This document shows positions 26,032-34,656 of a DNA stretch of 64,000 nucleotides, one piece after another. Location: assembly GCA_964194555.1 (NCBI GenBank), contig CAXMMT010000094.1, positions 1-64,000 on the forward strand. The letters run 5' to 3'. The DNA comes from SZUA-217 sp964194555 (GTDB lineage Bacteria; Actinomycetota; Acidimicrobiia; Spongiisociales; ZC4RG35). Position 1 is the stretch's first letter. The number at the start of each line of letters is the position of its first letter. The translations under genes were made by a program, and so were the position numbers. A model generated the notes under the pieces. The model saw only the letters and a list, made by a program, of their open reading frames with translations. It did not search any database and had not been told where the DNA came from.

Positions 26032-26495
26032 GACAACCGCTCCTTCAGTGCGTTCTCCACCACGTCGGGGACCAGACCGCTCATCGATCCACCGAGCCTT
26101 GCGACTTCCTTGACCAGCGTCGAAGAAATAAAACCGTGCTCCGGGTGGGCAGGCATGAACACCGTCTCCATCCCAGTCAGATGTCTGTTCATCTGAGCCA
26201 TCTGATTCTCATACTCATAATCGTCGACCGTCCGCAACCCTTTGACAACGACGTCAGCCCCGACCTCCCTCACATGGTCGACCAGCAATCCGCCAAACAC
26301 GGTGACTTCGACATCGTCGCCGTGGATCTCGGTGATCATTCCTACACGCTCTTCCACGCGGAATAGAGAGCTCTTTCCTGGGTTGTCGATCACCGAGACA
26401 ACAACGCGGTCGAACGCGGAAACGACACGATTGATCACATCGACATGCCCGTTCGTCGGGGGGTCGAAGCTGCCGGGACACAATGCGGTTGTCAT
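26028..26495 (-). CDS. coaD: Phosphopantetheine adenylyltransferase
   Basis: Penultimate enzyme of coenzyme A synthesis: transfers AMP from ATP to 4'-phosphopantetheine. The 155-residue nucleotidyltransferase shows CPGSFDPPTNGHVDVI with the TxGH-type motif, VVKGLRTVDDYEYENQMAQM and the ATP-binding ISSTLVKEVARLGG. It overlaps rsmD upstream and the DivIVA-like gene downstream by four bases each, so rsmD, coaD and the coiled-coil gene are tightly coupled. Confidence 0.96.
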   Translation of the reverse strand: MTTALCPGSFDPPTNGHVDVINRVVSAFDRVVVSVIDNPGKSSLFRVEERVGMITEIHGDDVEVTVFGGLLVDHVREVGADVVVKGLRTVDDYEYENQMAQMNRHLTGMETVFMPAHPEHGFISSTLVKEVARLGGSMSGLVPDVVENALKERLS

Positions 26496-27040
26496 TCTGC
26501 GCTTTCTACCTTCTCGTACCTGAGGATTCTGGTATCTCCGTATCGCCTATCCGTGGCAACCCGCCATGTTTTGGGGACATCGGGAATCCTGTCGGTGTGG
26601 CGGCGGGACACGACAACCTCGGCACTCGGCAACAAGAGCCGGTCTAGGGTCGTCAGATCCCTCTCCATGATACCTGTGTCCTGGTCCCAGGGCGGGTCCA
26701 GGAAAACAAGGTCGAATCGGTCATCGCACCTGTTCAGGAAGCTCTCAACGGTGGCTTCGATCACTTTTCCGCCCAGAGCGACAATTGCGATGTTCGATCT
26801 CAGCGTGATCAAGGCCTTGCGCCCGTTCTCGACGAAGACCACCGACCCTGCACCTCTCGACAACGCCTCCAACCCAAAGGATCCTGACCCGGCGTAGAGG
26901 TCGGCCACGACGGCTTCGTCGACCCAACTCCCGATCGCGGAGAAGACAGCCTCTCTCGCCCGGTCGGTGACAGGGCGTGTTCGGCTCGTGTCCGGCGCCT
27001 TGATCCGCCTCCCTCGTGCCGTACCGGCGATGATTCTCAT
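26492..27040 (-). CDS. rsmD: 16S rRNA (guanine-966-N2)-methyltransferase RsmD
   Basis: S-adenosylmethionine-dependent methyltransferase of 16S rRNA. The 182 residues begin MRIIAGTARGRRIKAP and carry PVTDRAREAVFSAIG, the SAM-binding ADLYAGSGSFGLEALSRGA and the catalytic FLDPPWDQ (DPPY-type motif). The rsmD-coaD pairing is very common. The start codon lies only ten bases from the end of repeat copy C, and I see no strong Shine-Dalgarno sequence in that short space, so the repeat probably forms much of its leader. Confidence 0.95.
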   Translation of the reverse strand: MRIIAGTARGRRIKAPDTSRTRPVTDRAREAVFSAIGSWVDEAVVADLYAGSGSFGLEALSRGAGSVVFVENGRKALITLRSNIAIVALGGKVIEATVESFLNRCDDRFDLVFLDPPWDQDTGIMERDLTTLDRLLLPSAEVVVSRRHTDRIPDVPKTWRVATDRRYGDTRILRYEKVESAE

Positions 27041-27050
27041 GAGTTCACCA

Positions 27051-27215
27051 CAAGTGTCCTGTCCGGTTGTTCCGTTGATGAAATCGGCGAGGGTTGGGCG
27101 TTGGTCGCAAGACCGAGGACGCAGGCATAGCCGAAGCTACGTCGAGGACGAGAACGCAGCGAGCGGCGTTCAGACCCGGCGAGTTCGCGACATGATCAGC
27201 CGGACAGGACACTAG
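27051..27215. repeat. MITE-like dispersed repeat, copy C, with clear terminal inverted repeats
   Basis: A 165-base element filling the gap between recG and rsmD. Its ends are inverted repeats: 27053-27066 reads AGTGTCCTGTCCGG and 27200-27213 is its exact reverse complement; with mismatches the arms extend to about 22 bases. The centre shares GAGGACGCAGG and GTCGAGGACGAG with copies A and B but is more diverged. The terminal CTAG provides the TAG stop of recG. No coding capacity for a transposase. Confidence 0.85.
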
Positions 27216-29377
27216 CTGACGAATAGCCAATCGACGGAGTCTCCGAGCATTCCCCTGACCTCTTCGACCAGATCGGGGTGTTTTGCCAGATGCGGATCGG
27301 AGTCAACAAGACCGAAAGCATCCCTTCTCGCAGCTACCAGCAACTCGAAGTCCGCGAGGATGTCGGCGAGTTTCAGGTCTTTGACTCCCGATTGACGCGT
27401 GCCGAAGACAGTGCCCTGCCCTCGAATAGCCAGATCCTCTTCGGCCAGCCGAAAACCGTCGTTGGTGGCCACCATCGCGGCAAGACGCCCCTCCCCCTCC
27501 TCGGTGGTTGCGTGGGCGATCAGCAGACAGGTACCGGCGTGCTCCCCACGCCCGACTCTGCCTCTGAGTTGATGGAGTTGGCTCAGACCGAAGCGGTCGG
27601 CATCTTCGATGACCATCACCGTGGCGTTGGGGATGTCGATGCCCACTTCGATCACAGTGGTGGAGACCAGGACATCGAGATCGCCATCCCTGAACTCGCC
27701 CATGACCGACTCCTTCTCGGCAGACCGCAGTTGACCGTGGATGAGACCGACTCGAAGGTCCGGCAGCAGATGGGAGAGTCGCCCGTGCTCGGCAACGGCG
27801 GACGCCGCCTCCACCTTCGGGCTGTCCTCGACCAATGGGCACACGACAAATGCCTGACGTCCCTGGGCAACCTCTTCGTCGATGAGACTCCACGCAGTGC
27901 CTTCCTCCGTCTTCGAGAGGAGAGTGGTGGCTACAGGCTTGCGTCCCGGGGGCATCTCGTCGATGACCGACACATCGAGATCCCCATAAAGAGTCATCGA
28001 AAGAGTCCGCGGGATCGGCGTGGCGGTCATTATCAGAATGTCGGGATCCACCAGATCGGCCTTCTCCTTGAGTTGGACACGTTGCGCAACGCCAAACCGG
28101 TGCTGTTCGTCAACCACGACAACACCGAGATTCCGAAACTGGACGCCCTCCTGTATGAGGGCGTGGGTCCCGACCACCAGATCTACCTGACCCGTTGCGA
28201 TGTCCTCGAGAAGCTCGGCCTTCGTTATGCCGGGTCGGTAGTTGGCAGTGGCGACGGATCCGGTGAGAAGGCCGAGTTGGACCATGAGTTCCCCACTGTC
28301 GAACAAGCTTTCCATGCCCATCCGGGCTCCGGCGCCTTGAAGACCGGGCGACAAGCCGGCATCGGCGAGAAGCTCGCGGACTCCCATAAAGTGCTGACCG
28401 GCCAAAACTTCCGTTGGTGCCATGATCGCTCCCTGCCAACCACCTTCGATGCCGTGAAGCAACGTAGACACCGCAACCACCGTCTTGCCCGACCCAACCT
28501 CGCCTTGAAGCAGTCGGTGCATCGGGTGAGCCAATTTCAGATCGCTCTCGATCTCGCTCAGAACCCTGATCTGGGCCGATGTGAGGCTGTAGGGCAGACC
28601 GCCGAGAAAGCGCTGGACGAGATCACCCGACACCTCGTGGGCGACACCGGTTGCCTCCAATATCTGCTTGCGCTTCTGGACGGCGAGAGCCAGCTCGAGT
28701 CGAAACAACTCGTCGTACACGAGTCGTTCGCGCGCCGGGCCCACCTCCTCGATGGTCTCCGGGAAGTGGATCGTCCCAAATGCGCGGTCCCGATCTATCA
28801 ATCCGTGCGCCTTGATGAACCCCGGAGGAATGACATCGGTGATGGGTCGTGAGCGAAGCAGCGCATTATGGATTGCACGACGCATGATCCCTGGGCTCAC
28901 CTCCCCCACCGACCCGTGAATCGGCACAACCCGGCCTGTGATCAGACTCTCCGAAGGCGAGTCGAGAACGTCGACCGCCGGACTCTTCATCTGCAATGCG
29001 CCACGAAACGACTCGACGACGCCGGAAAGGGCCACCTGTGCCCCCTCCGTCAGCTGACGCTTCCGAAAGGTCTGGTTGAACCAGACCGCCTTGATAGTGG
29101 CGCTCTCGTCGGCGATTCGGGCTTCGATGATCGCCAGATTGCGTCGGGGGCGGCGCATGGACACCGATTGCACCTCCCCGATCACGGTTACCTCAGAACC
29201 GATTGGAATCGAGGCGATCGGCGACTTCATGGAGCGATCGATGTAGCGGCGGGGCACATGGTGAAGCAGATCGGCCACACTGTCAATGCCTGCCTTCGCC
29301 AGGGCCTGGGACCGCTTGCCGGCCAGACCCTTCACCTCGGCGGTGCCTACCTCGGAGAGACGACTCAGAGATGCCAT
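27212..29377 (-). CDS. recG: ATP-dependent DNA helicase RecG
   Basis: Branch-migration helicase that reverses stalled replication forks and processes Holliday junctions. The ATG at 29377 gives 721 residues starting MASLSRLSEVGTAEVKGLAG. The OB-fold wedge domain (about 60-170) is followed by the helicase core: Walker A LQGEVGSGKTVVAV, VVVDEQHRFGVAQR, MTATPIPRTLSMTLYGD, VIEVGIDIPNATVMVIEDAD and QLRGRVGRG. The stop codon TAG lies in the last bases of repeat copy C, so the final residues may have been set by that insertion. An open frame extends upstream to 29488 but has no homology. Confidence 0.96.
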   Translation of the reverse strand: MASLSRLSEVGTAEVKGLAGKRSQALAKAGIDSVADLLHHVPRRYIDRSMKSPIASIPIGSEVTVIGEVQSVSMRRPRRNLAIIEARIADESATIKAVWFNQTFRKRQLTEGAQVALSGVVESFRGALQMKSPAVDVLDSPSESLITGRVVPIHGSVGEVSPGIMRRAIHNALLRSRPITDVIPPGFIKAHGLIDRDRAFGTIHFPETIEEVGPARERLVYDELFRLELALAVQKRKQILEATGVAHEVSGDLVQRFLGGLPYSLTSAQIRVLSEIESDLKLAHPMHRLLQGEVGSGKTVVAVSTLLHGIEGGWQGAIMAPTEVLAGQHFMGVRELLADAGLSPGLQGAGARMGMESLFDSGELMVQLGLLTGSVATANYRPGITKAELLEDIATGQVDLVVGTHALIQEGVQFRNLGVVVVDEQHRFGVAQRVQLKEKADLVDPDILIMTATPIPRTLSMTLYGDLDVSVIDEMPPGRKPVATTLLSKTEEGTAWSLIDEEVAQGRQAFVVCPLVEDSPKVEAASAVAEHGRLSHLLPDLRVGLIHGQLRSAEKESVMGEFRDGDLDVLVSTTVIEVGIDIPNATVMVIEDADRFGLSQLHQLRGRVGRGEHAGTCLLIAHATTEEGEGRLAAMVATNDGFRLAEEDLAIRGQGTVFGTRQSGVKDLKLADILADFELLVAARRDAFGLVDSDPHLAKHPDLVEEVRGMLGDSVDWLFVS

Positions 29378-29421
29378 GCGCGCACGGTAACGGTCGAGTG
29401 GGACTTGATAGGGAAGGTCGC

Positions 29422-29427
29422 TATGAT
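29422..29427 (+). promoter_or_regulatory. Candidate -10 element upstream of rpmB
   Basis: TATGAT in the divergent recG/rpmB gap, 67 bases before the rpmB ATG. No good -35 hexamer sits at 17 bases; actinobacterial promoters often lack one. A weak guess based only on the hexamer and position. Confidence 0.25.
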
Positions 29428-29494
29428 TCGGGCTCGGTCGAACCGGATTGACCATCCGTCTGGTTTTCTCTCTATTTTCACGGAGCACTCAGTC

Positions 29495-29683
29495 ATGTCT
29501 TATCGGTGTGAGATCTGCGGCAAGGAGCCGAGCTACGGCAAGTCCGTGAGCTTCTCCCATAAACGCAACAACCGCCGTTGGCTGCCCAACATCCAGAAGA
29601 TCCGCGTCAAGCATGGTTCCAACACCCGCAAGGCCCGTGTCTGCACTTCGTGCATCCGGGCTGGCAAAGTAGTCAAGGCCTGA
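29495..29683 (+). CDS. rpmB: 50S ribosomal protein L28
   Basis: Large-subunit ribosomal protein, 62 residues. MSYRCEICGKEPSYGKSVSF, SHKRNNRRWLPNIQKIRV and the second cysteine pair CTSCIRAGKV identify the zinc-binding (four-cysteine) form of L28. The sequence CACGGAG precedes the ATG. It is divergent from recG and four bases upstream of a cold-shock-like gene. Confidence 0.96.
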   Translation: MSYRCEICGKEPSYGKSVSFSHKRNNRRWLPNIQKIRVKHGSNTRKARVCTSCIRAGKVVKA

Positions 29684-29687
29684 AACG

Positions 29688-29903
29688 ATGGATCAGGGCG
29701 TCGTCAAGACCTACGACCCCGTGACCGGCGCCGGAATCGTGGTTCGCGACGCTGACCGCTCAGAGGTATATCTTCGACCCGGCTCCCTCGATGGGTCAGT
29801 CTTCCGAATGCTCCGTCAGGGACAGAGGGTTCTGTTCGAATCCGTCGAAGACGACGGTCGCACCTTCGTCTCCTCGCTCCGACTGGGACAAGACGGCTAC
29901 TAA
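29688..29903 (+). CDS. Cold-shock-domain-like small protein
   Basis: A 71-residue protein with the fold of a single OB/cold-shock domain: GVVKTYDPVTGAGIVVRDAD replaces the usual G-W-F-N-x-x-x-G-Y-G-F-I start, followed by VYLRPGSLDGSVFRMLRQG and QRVLFESVEDDGRTFVSSL. The RNP-1 aromatic residues of typical CspA are mostly missing, so nucleic-acid binding is uncertain. It lies four bases after rpmB and is probably co-transcribed with it. Confidence 0.75.
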   Translation: MDQGVVKTYDPVTGAGIVVRDADRSEVYLRPGSLDGSVFRMLRQGQRVLFESVEDDGRTFVSSLRLGQDGY

Positions 29904-29937
29904 ACGCACCCTCCCGCGTATCCAGTGAGCGAAGCTC

Positions 29938-29979
29938 GGCCCCCGGTCGATTGCTCTTCTCAGAGATTGACTGGGGGCC
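29938..29979. terminator. Stem-loop between convergent genes
   Basis: GGCCCCC at 29938-29944 pairs with GGGGGCC at 29973-29979, and the next bases (GGTCGAT against ATTGAC) extend the stem. There is no T-tract, so this would be a U-less terminator of the kind common in high-GC bacteria. It lies between the ends of the cold-shock-like gene and the convergent membrane-anchored protein gene and could serve both. Confidence 0.5.
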
Positions 29980-29995
29980 CGCGACTTGTCTCGAG

Positions 29996-30736
29996 CTAGC
30001 CACCGCTGTGTTCAGCGACGAACTCCTCGGTGTATTGTCGCCAGAGCTCGATCGACTCGGCGGTAAGCATCGGCTTGGTGAAGAACTCGACAACGAAGGT
30101 ATTGTCGTACATGGTGTCGGCGTCGGAGGGGTAGTTGGCCTCGATCCAATTCTCGAACGGCTCCCAGATTTCTGTTGCGAATCGGGTGCCCTCCATCCGG
30201 AAGAGTTCGCCATCGGTTACGGCTGTTCTCCCGTCGATGTTTCGAACCGTCACCATGTATTCTCCGACCAGCGGCTCGACGCCTGTCACCCTGCTCACGG
30301 CTGTGGTGGTCGTGACCTCACAGCTCACGCGTGTTGCGGTGGGGTCCGGATTGAACAACCGGCACTCACCCAAGTCGTTGATCCATCCGGCGGCGTCCCA
30401 CCAGGCGACTTCGGCGCCGATCTCCTTGTAATTCGTCGTGTTGAAGAATCCCCGCATGTTGTCGCCCGCTATCAGGCCGGACGAGGTGGCAAGATCACCG
30501 GCCAACCACACCTCGAGGTAGGTGGTGGCGACTGCCATTGCCTGCTCGGGTGACTCGACTACCCCGACCACTGTCGTATCCGGAGGATTGGGAGCAGCTG
30601 GCGACGTCTCGTCCGACTGGCTGAGAATCGCTAGTGCTCCGACGAGCAATGCCGCGGCCACGACGACCAATGCTGGTACCAGCCGCCCTCTCTTCTGACC
30701 GGACTTCTCGCTCGGTCTTGTCTCTACTTGTGTCAT
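29996..30736 (-). CDS. Single-pass membrane-anchored protein, possible NTF2-like extracellular domain
   Basis: A 246-residue protein of unknown function. A basic N-terminus (SEKSGQKRGR) precedes one transmembrane helix (LVPALVVVAAALLVGALAIL, about residues 22-41), a Pro/Thr linker, and an extracytoplasmic domain of about 180 residues. ESPEQAMAVATTYLEVWLAG followed by a long beta-rich part (VSCEVTTTTAVSRV, YMVTVRNIDGRTAV) is reminiscent of NTF2/SnoaL-like folds. ATG 30736 was preferred to one seven codons upstream because the hydrophobic segment follows normally from either; the choice is uncertain. Confidence 0.75.
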   Translation of the reverse strand: MTQVETRPSEKSGQKRGRLVPALVVVAAALLVGALAILSQSDETSPAAPNPPDTTVVGVVESPEQAMAVATTYLEVWLAGDLATSSGLIAGDNMRGFFNTTNYKEIGAEVAWWDAAGWINDLGECRLFNPDPTATRVSCEVTTTTAVSRVTGVEPLVGEYMVTVRNIDGRTAVTDGELFRMEGTRFATEIWEPFENWIEANYPSDADTMYDNTFVVEFFTKPMLTAESIELWRQYTEEFVAEHSGG

Positions 30737-31035
30737 CTCGCGCCACGAACCGAGCATCGTTCGCGCTCATGGCTTTAACCCTGCCAGAGATTCACGCCTC
30801 ACGCTCTGCCTATTCCCGCCTCGAGCGAATTTGTGACCAACAATCCCGTCACGGCTGCGACCGACCGGGCATATACAGCGCGAGCAACGGGGGTTGCGAC
30901 GGGCGAAACCGGGTGCGGCCGACCCGGAATCGTCCGGATTCCGAACCACCCATAACCTCTTGCCAGCTAGCCCCTGACAGGGGATCGATCTATCCGTGTA
31001 GGGTTCCGGCCCCCAGAGAGCGATAGGAGGCTCAG
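30737..31035. other. Intergenic region with two short inverted repeats
   Basis: No gene is visible in this 299-base divergent gap. It contains two small hairpins: CGGAATC/GATTCCG at 30925-30943 and CCCCT/AGGGG at 30971-30983. It ends with AGGAGG five bases before the TTG of the next gene. It must hold the promoters of both flanking genes, but I cannot place them with confidence. Confidence 0.5.
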
Positions 31036-31269
31036 TTGGTCCAGGCTTATGTCCTGATCCAGACGGAGGTCGGCAAGGCCGCCGTCGTGGCAGAAGAAGT
31101 CCGCGAAATCATCGGCGTCGAGAGTGCCGACGACGTGACCGGTCCCTACGACGTCATCGTCAAGGCGACCAGCGAGGACGTCGACTCACTCGGCAAGCTC
31201 GTAGTAGCCAAAATCCAGGCAGTGGACGGCATTACGCGCACTCTCACCTGCCCGGTGGTGCACCTCTAG
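31036..31269 (+). CDS. Stand-alone Lrp/AsnC ligand-binding (RAM) domain protein
   Basis: A 77-residue protein equal to the C-terminal effector-binding domain of Lrp/AsnC regulators, without a helix-turn-helix. AYVLIQTEVGKAAVVAEEVR, VESADDVTGPYDVIVKATS and VDGITRTLTCPVVHL follow the beta-alpha-beta pattern of the domain. Such stand-alone proteins form oligomers and bind amino acids. The start is TTG 31036, with AGGAGG five bases upstream. It is convergent with ddl. Confidence 0.88.
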   Translation: MVQAYVLIQTEVGKAAVVAEEVREIIGVESADDVTGPYDVIVKATSEDVDSLGKLVVAKIQAVDGITRTLTCPVVHL

Positions 31270-31280
31270 AACGGGTTTTC

Positions 31281-32357
31281 CTAGCCCAGTTTGGAGGCGA
31301 TCGTACCGGCACTGCGTAGTGCGGTGCCGTCGCTTCCGGCGACCGAGAACACTCTTGTTGGCGCGCTCTCTGCCTCGGCCACCATGTCCCCGAAGAGCTG
31401 ACGACGGGTGAGCGGTGGCTCGACCCACAGGTACGCCGCCATCGACCCCGGGATCGTATTGACCTCGTTCACCACCAGTTCTCCGTCATTCTCGAGGTAG
31501 TCGATTCGGGCGATCCCACGCAGATCGGCCACTTCGCTGACGCGTGAGGACAACTCGTGTATGGCCTTCTCGAGACTTTCGTCGAGTGATGCGGGGAGTT
31601 GGCGGCCGCTGCTCGGCTCGCCACCCCAGGCCAGGTACTTCTGGTCGTATGAGTAGATCCCGCCGTCGGATCGGGCTGGGGCCTCGATCGCCGACACCTG
31701 CCAATCGGGATGAGTACGGACCGCCACCTGAAGGTCCCGGCTGCCGACGAGAAAAGGCTCGACGACCGCTCCTTGGTCGAGAAAACTCGACGATCGCTTC
31801 AGGGCCAAGACCGTGGCCCAGTCATCGGCCACTTCTATGCCTATGGACGAACCGCCGAATCGAGGCTTGACGATGTAAGGAGATGGGAAATCGGGAGCGG
31901 GCTCCATGCCGGTGGAGACCATTGTCCGCGGGAGGGTCGGCAGACCCGCGGAGGCCATTGCCGCCCCGAACGCAAGCTTGTCCATGCATAGGGCCGAAGC
32001 TGCCTGGCCCGGCCCCGTATAACGAAGCCCGGCCAGGTCGAGCAGCCCTTGGAGTGTCCCGTCCTCGCCGGGACCGCCATGACATGCGATGAACACCACA
32101 CTGAGGTCAAGGGATTTCTTCTTGACGACAAACCCCTGCCCCGGGGATACTACAAACGAGACTTCCCGGGCCTTGGCAGGCACACCGTCGGCAAAATCCC
32201 CTGCTTCGAGATCGGACCCGACCAGATACCACTCACCGGATTTCGACCAGTAGATGGCATGCACGTCCTCGAGGGCGCGTGCCACCTGGAGACCGGTCAG
32301 GACCGAGATGTCATGTTCGTCTGACGGTCCTCCGAATACGACTGCTGGCTTGCTCAT
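31281..32357 (-). CDS. ddl: D-alanine--D-alanine ligase
   Basis: ATP-grasp ligase making the D-Ala-D-Ala dipeptide for peptidoglycan. The 358-residue protein begins MSKPAVVFGGPSDEHDISVL. It contains CHGGPGEDGTLQGLLDLAG, KPRFGGSSIGIEV, the omega-loop YSYDQKYLAWGG with the Lys-Tyr of D-alanine-specific ligases, and the metal-binding VVNEVNTIPGSMAAYLW. It lies seven bases downstream of an unusual membrane Mur ligase and behind a hydrolase, which may form one operon. Confidence 0.94.
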   Translation of the reverse strand: MSKPAVVFGGPSDEHDISVLTGLQVARALEDVHAIYWSKSGEWYLVGSDLEAGDFADGVPAKAREVSFVVSPGQGFVVKKKSLDLSVVFIACHGGPGEDGTLQGLLDLAGLRYTGPGQAASALCMDKLAFGAAMASAGLPTLPRTMVSTGMEPAPDFPSPYIVKPRFGGSSIGIEVADDWATVLALKRSSSFLDQGAVVEPFLVGSRDLQVAVRTHPDWQVSAIEAPARSDGGIYSYDQKYLAWGGEPSSGRQLPASLDESLEKAIHELSSRVSEVADLRGIARIDYLENDGELVVNEVNTIPGSMAAYLWVEPPLTRRQLFGDMVAEAESAPTRVFSVAGSDGTALRSAGTIASKLG

Positions 32358-32364
32358 TGAGTGC

Positions 32365-33855
32365 TCACGGGTAGTGATCGGGGAGATCGTTCTCGTAGAG
32401 AACCGCATCGCCCGGTCCGAGGGTTCCCCGGATCCATGCAACCGCCTCCTCCCGATCGCCCACGACGGTAACGGACGCCCGGCCGTTGGCAGAACCCTGG
32501 ACCAGAGCTTCACGGTTGGTCTTGCCCACGACGATGAAATAGTCGACCACACCCCCGGCGGCCGAAGCGAAAGCCTTGTTTTCTTTCGCCTGAACCGGCC
32601 CGAGCTCAACCATGCCCGGTGTCACCACGGCCAACTTCCCTCCACTCCCCACGTTCTTAAGCAACTCGAGAGCCCTATCTGCACCGGCAGGATTGGAATT
32701 GAATGTGTCATCGACGATCGAGAACCCTGATTCGGAGACAGTGACCGTTTGACGATGATCGGTAGTCGGCAATGTGGCCGAGCGTCCCACCAAGCTCTCA
32801 ACGTCGACGCCCAGGGCCAGACAGATGCCGAGGGCCACGGCCAGATTCGAGGGGAACACATCGTTGGGAACCGATGCGATGACCCGTCCGTCGAGTCGAA
32901 TGGAGCCGTCCGCCACCACGACCCGCCCTCGCTCGCCTGTGGAGACCTCGATGATGCTCATCGACGCGGCGCGTTCTCTCGCGAGCCGAGCCAGGAGAGG
33001 GTGGTCGACACAGATCACACCCACTTCTGCCTTGTCGAGGATCTCGGCCTTGGCCGAGACGATGCGCTCCTCGGTTCGAAACCTCTCGAGATGGACGGGG
33101 CCAATGGCGACCATTGCCGCCACTCGCGGTGGAACCCACTCACACAGTTTTGCTATCTCACCGGGGCCGTAGGCACCCATCTCGGCGACGAAGACCTCGG
33201 TACCGGGAGTAAGGCTCTCATTGATGGCTCGTGCCAGCCCCATTCGGTTGTTGAAAGAGGCAGGGCTGACCACAGTTCGTTTCGTCCCGTCGAGTAGATG
33301 GCCCACATAGTTCTTGGTTGTCGTCTTGCCGTACGAGCCGGTGATCGCCACCACCTCGGCTCTGACTGCCTCGAGTTTGCGACCTGCCTCGCCGACCCAC
33401 TTCGAACCGAGCAAACCCTCCAGCGGTTTGAGCATCAAGAGGGCAAAGTCGACCGTGACGGGCAGCGCGAACAGTCCGGCAACGATCACGACCGGCGTTC
33501 CCGATCTCCCACCGAGGTAGTAGGTGCCGACGAGGATCATCGCCAAAACAAAAGCCACTCGCTTCAATCGGCCCGTCCAGACAAGCGGACTCGTCTTACC
33601 TCTGATGCCAAGACCGACCGGACCGACCTGGCCTATCACCACCAGAAATCCGAACCAAGGGTTCCAGAACGTCCCGATGATGCCGGCCAAACCCAGGGCA
33701 AGCAGCCCGAGGTTGGAAGACCCGTTGGTCCACCATCGCCACGCAAACCGACTGACAGAGGGCGGGAGATAGTGCTCCCGCTGCGCGATTCGTAGCCAGC
33801 GAAGACCCGCGGGGATCGAGGCGACCCCGCATGCGGCCGCAAGAACCCAGATCAT
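32365..33855 (-). CDS. Membrane-anchored Mur ligase (MurF-like)
   Basis: A 496-residue ATP-dependent ligase of the Mur family. The ATPase core starts with P-loop ITGSYGKTTT at 171-180, then FNNRMGLARAINESL, VAEMGAYGPGEI, AIGPVHLERF and, in the C-terminal domain, DDTFNSNPAGADRAL. These are MurF-type motifs. The N-terminal 150 residues are not the MurF substrate domain but about four hydrophobic segments (LGLLALGLAGIIGTFW, FLVVIGQVGPVGLG, VAFVLAMILVGTYYLG, VVIVAGLFALPVTVDFALL). The substrate may therefore be membrane-bound or different from UDP-MurNAc-tripeptide. It overlaps the hydrolase gene by four bases and precedes ddl. Confidence 0.88.
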   Translation of the reverse strand: MIWVLAAACGVASIPAGLRWLRIAQREHYLPPSVSRFAWRWWTNGSSNLGLLALGLAGIIGTFWNPWFGFLVVIGQVGPVGLGIRGKTSPLVWTGRLKRVAFVLAMILVGTYYLGGRSGTPVVIVAGLFALPVTVDFALLMLKPLEGLLGSKWVGEAGRKLEAVRAEVVAITGSYGKTTTKNYVGHLLDGTKRTVVSPASFNNRMGLARAINESLTPGTEVFVAEMGAYGPGEIAKLCEWVPPRVAAMVAIGPVHLERFRTEERIVSAKAEILDKAEVGVICVDHPLLARLARERAASMSIIEVSTGERGRVVVADGSIRLDGRVIASVPNDVFPSNLAVALGICLALGVDVESLVGRSATLPTTDHRQTVTVSESGFSIVDDTFNSNPAGADRALELLKNVGSGGKLAVVTPGMVELGPVQAKENKAFASAAGGVVDYFIVVGKTNREALVQGSANGRASVTVVGDREEAVAWIRGTLGPGDAVLYENDLPDHYP

Positions 33856-34595
33856 GCCATGACCGAATCTATTGCCTTGCGCAATTCTTCCGGGGCTTCG
33901 GTGGGGATTTGATGCCCTACGCCCTCGATCACTCTCAGGTCGACGCCACCGTCTGCCTGGCCTATGACGGCGGCAATCATCTCAGCCACCGAGACGGGCA
34001 CCTCGTCATCCAACTCACCCCAGAGCAGCACGACCCGGGACTGCAAATCCCTCAGCTGCGGTTCGTAGCTCTCGTTCACCACCTTCACCAGAATGTCCCG
34101 CATGACGCCGGTCGCCGATCTGTAGTCGTCAGAACCACTTCGTCTGCGAAGCCTCTCCATGCGCCGATCTGAGACGATGCCGATTTTGTTGAGCGATCTA
34201 GCGATCCGGTAGGAGATCCTCGGCCGTCGACCAACTCCCGATCGAACGAGTGGCGCACCCGTGAGGATGACAGGGCCGATCTCGTCCGGGCACCGCGCGG
34301 CGAGACACACTGCGATTCTGCCGCCGAACGAGTGGCCTATCAGGACGGGAGGCCTATCGAATTCCGACAGCATCTCAGCGAGAATGTCTGCATAACCTTC
34401 GGCGCCTATCACGTCGGCGGGAGGAGGCGACGCGCCAAAGCCCGGAAGATCCGGGGCAAAGGCCGAAATACCCAGCAGGCTGTTCTTGAAATCGGCACCG
34501 TGTCGACCCCACCCATGAAGGGCAAGAACACGTGGCGGTCCTTCGCCGAACACCTCGGCAAACACAGCGCCGTCAACGAATGACCGTAAAGCCAA
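33852..34595 (-). CDS. Alpha/beta-fold hydrolase
   Basis: A 247-residue cytosolic alpha/beta hydrolase. The oxyanion region LALHGWGRHGADFKN, the nucleophile elbow IGHSFGG (Ser), the acid VLLWGELDDEVP and the catalytic His in EGVGHQIPTEAPEEL are all visible. TTG at 34595 is the start; GAGG lies eight bases upstream. Substrate unknown. Its four-base overlap with the Mur ligase gene suggests a role in the same envelope process, which is inference. Confidence 0.88.
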   Translation of the reverse strand: MALRSFVDGAVFAEVFGEGPPRVLALHGWGRHGADFKNSLLGISAFAPDLPGFGASPPPADVIGAEGYADILAEMLSEFDRPPVLIGHSFGGRIAVCLAARCPDEIGPVILTGAPLVRSGVGRRPRISYRIARSLNKIGIVSDRRMERLRRRSGSDDYRSATGVMRDILVKVVNESYEPQLRDLQSRVVLLWGELDDEVPVSVAEMIAAVIGQADGGVDLRVIEGVGHQIPTEAPEELRKAIDSVMA

Positions 34596-34656
34596 GGATC
34601 AATCCTCGATCTGACAGGAAGAAGCGCCGAGAATACAGGGAGAAGAAGCCAAACCA

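Noticed and set aside
27278..28852. Long open frame of 524 codons on the plus strand
   Set aside because: It lies fully antisense to recG, which has all its motifs. The frame is open because of codon bias, and its translation shows no recognisable domain.
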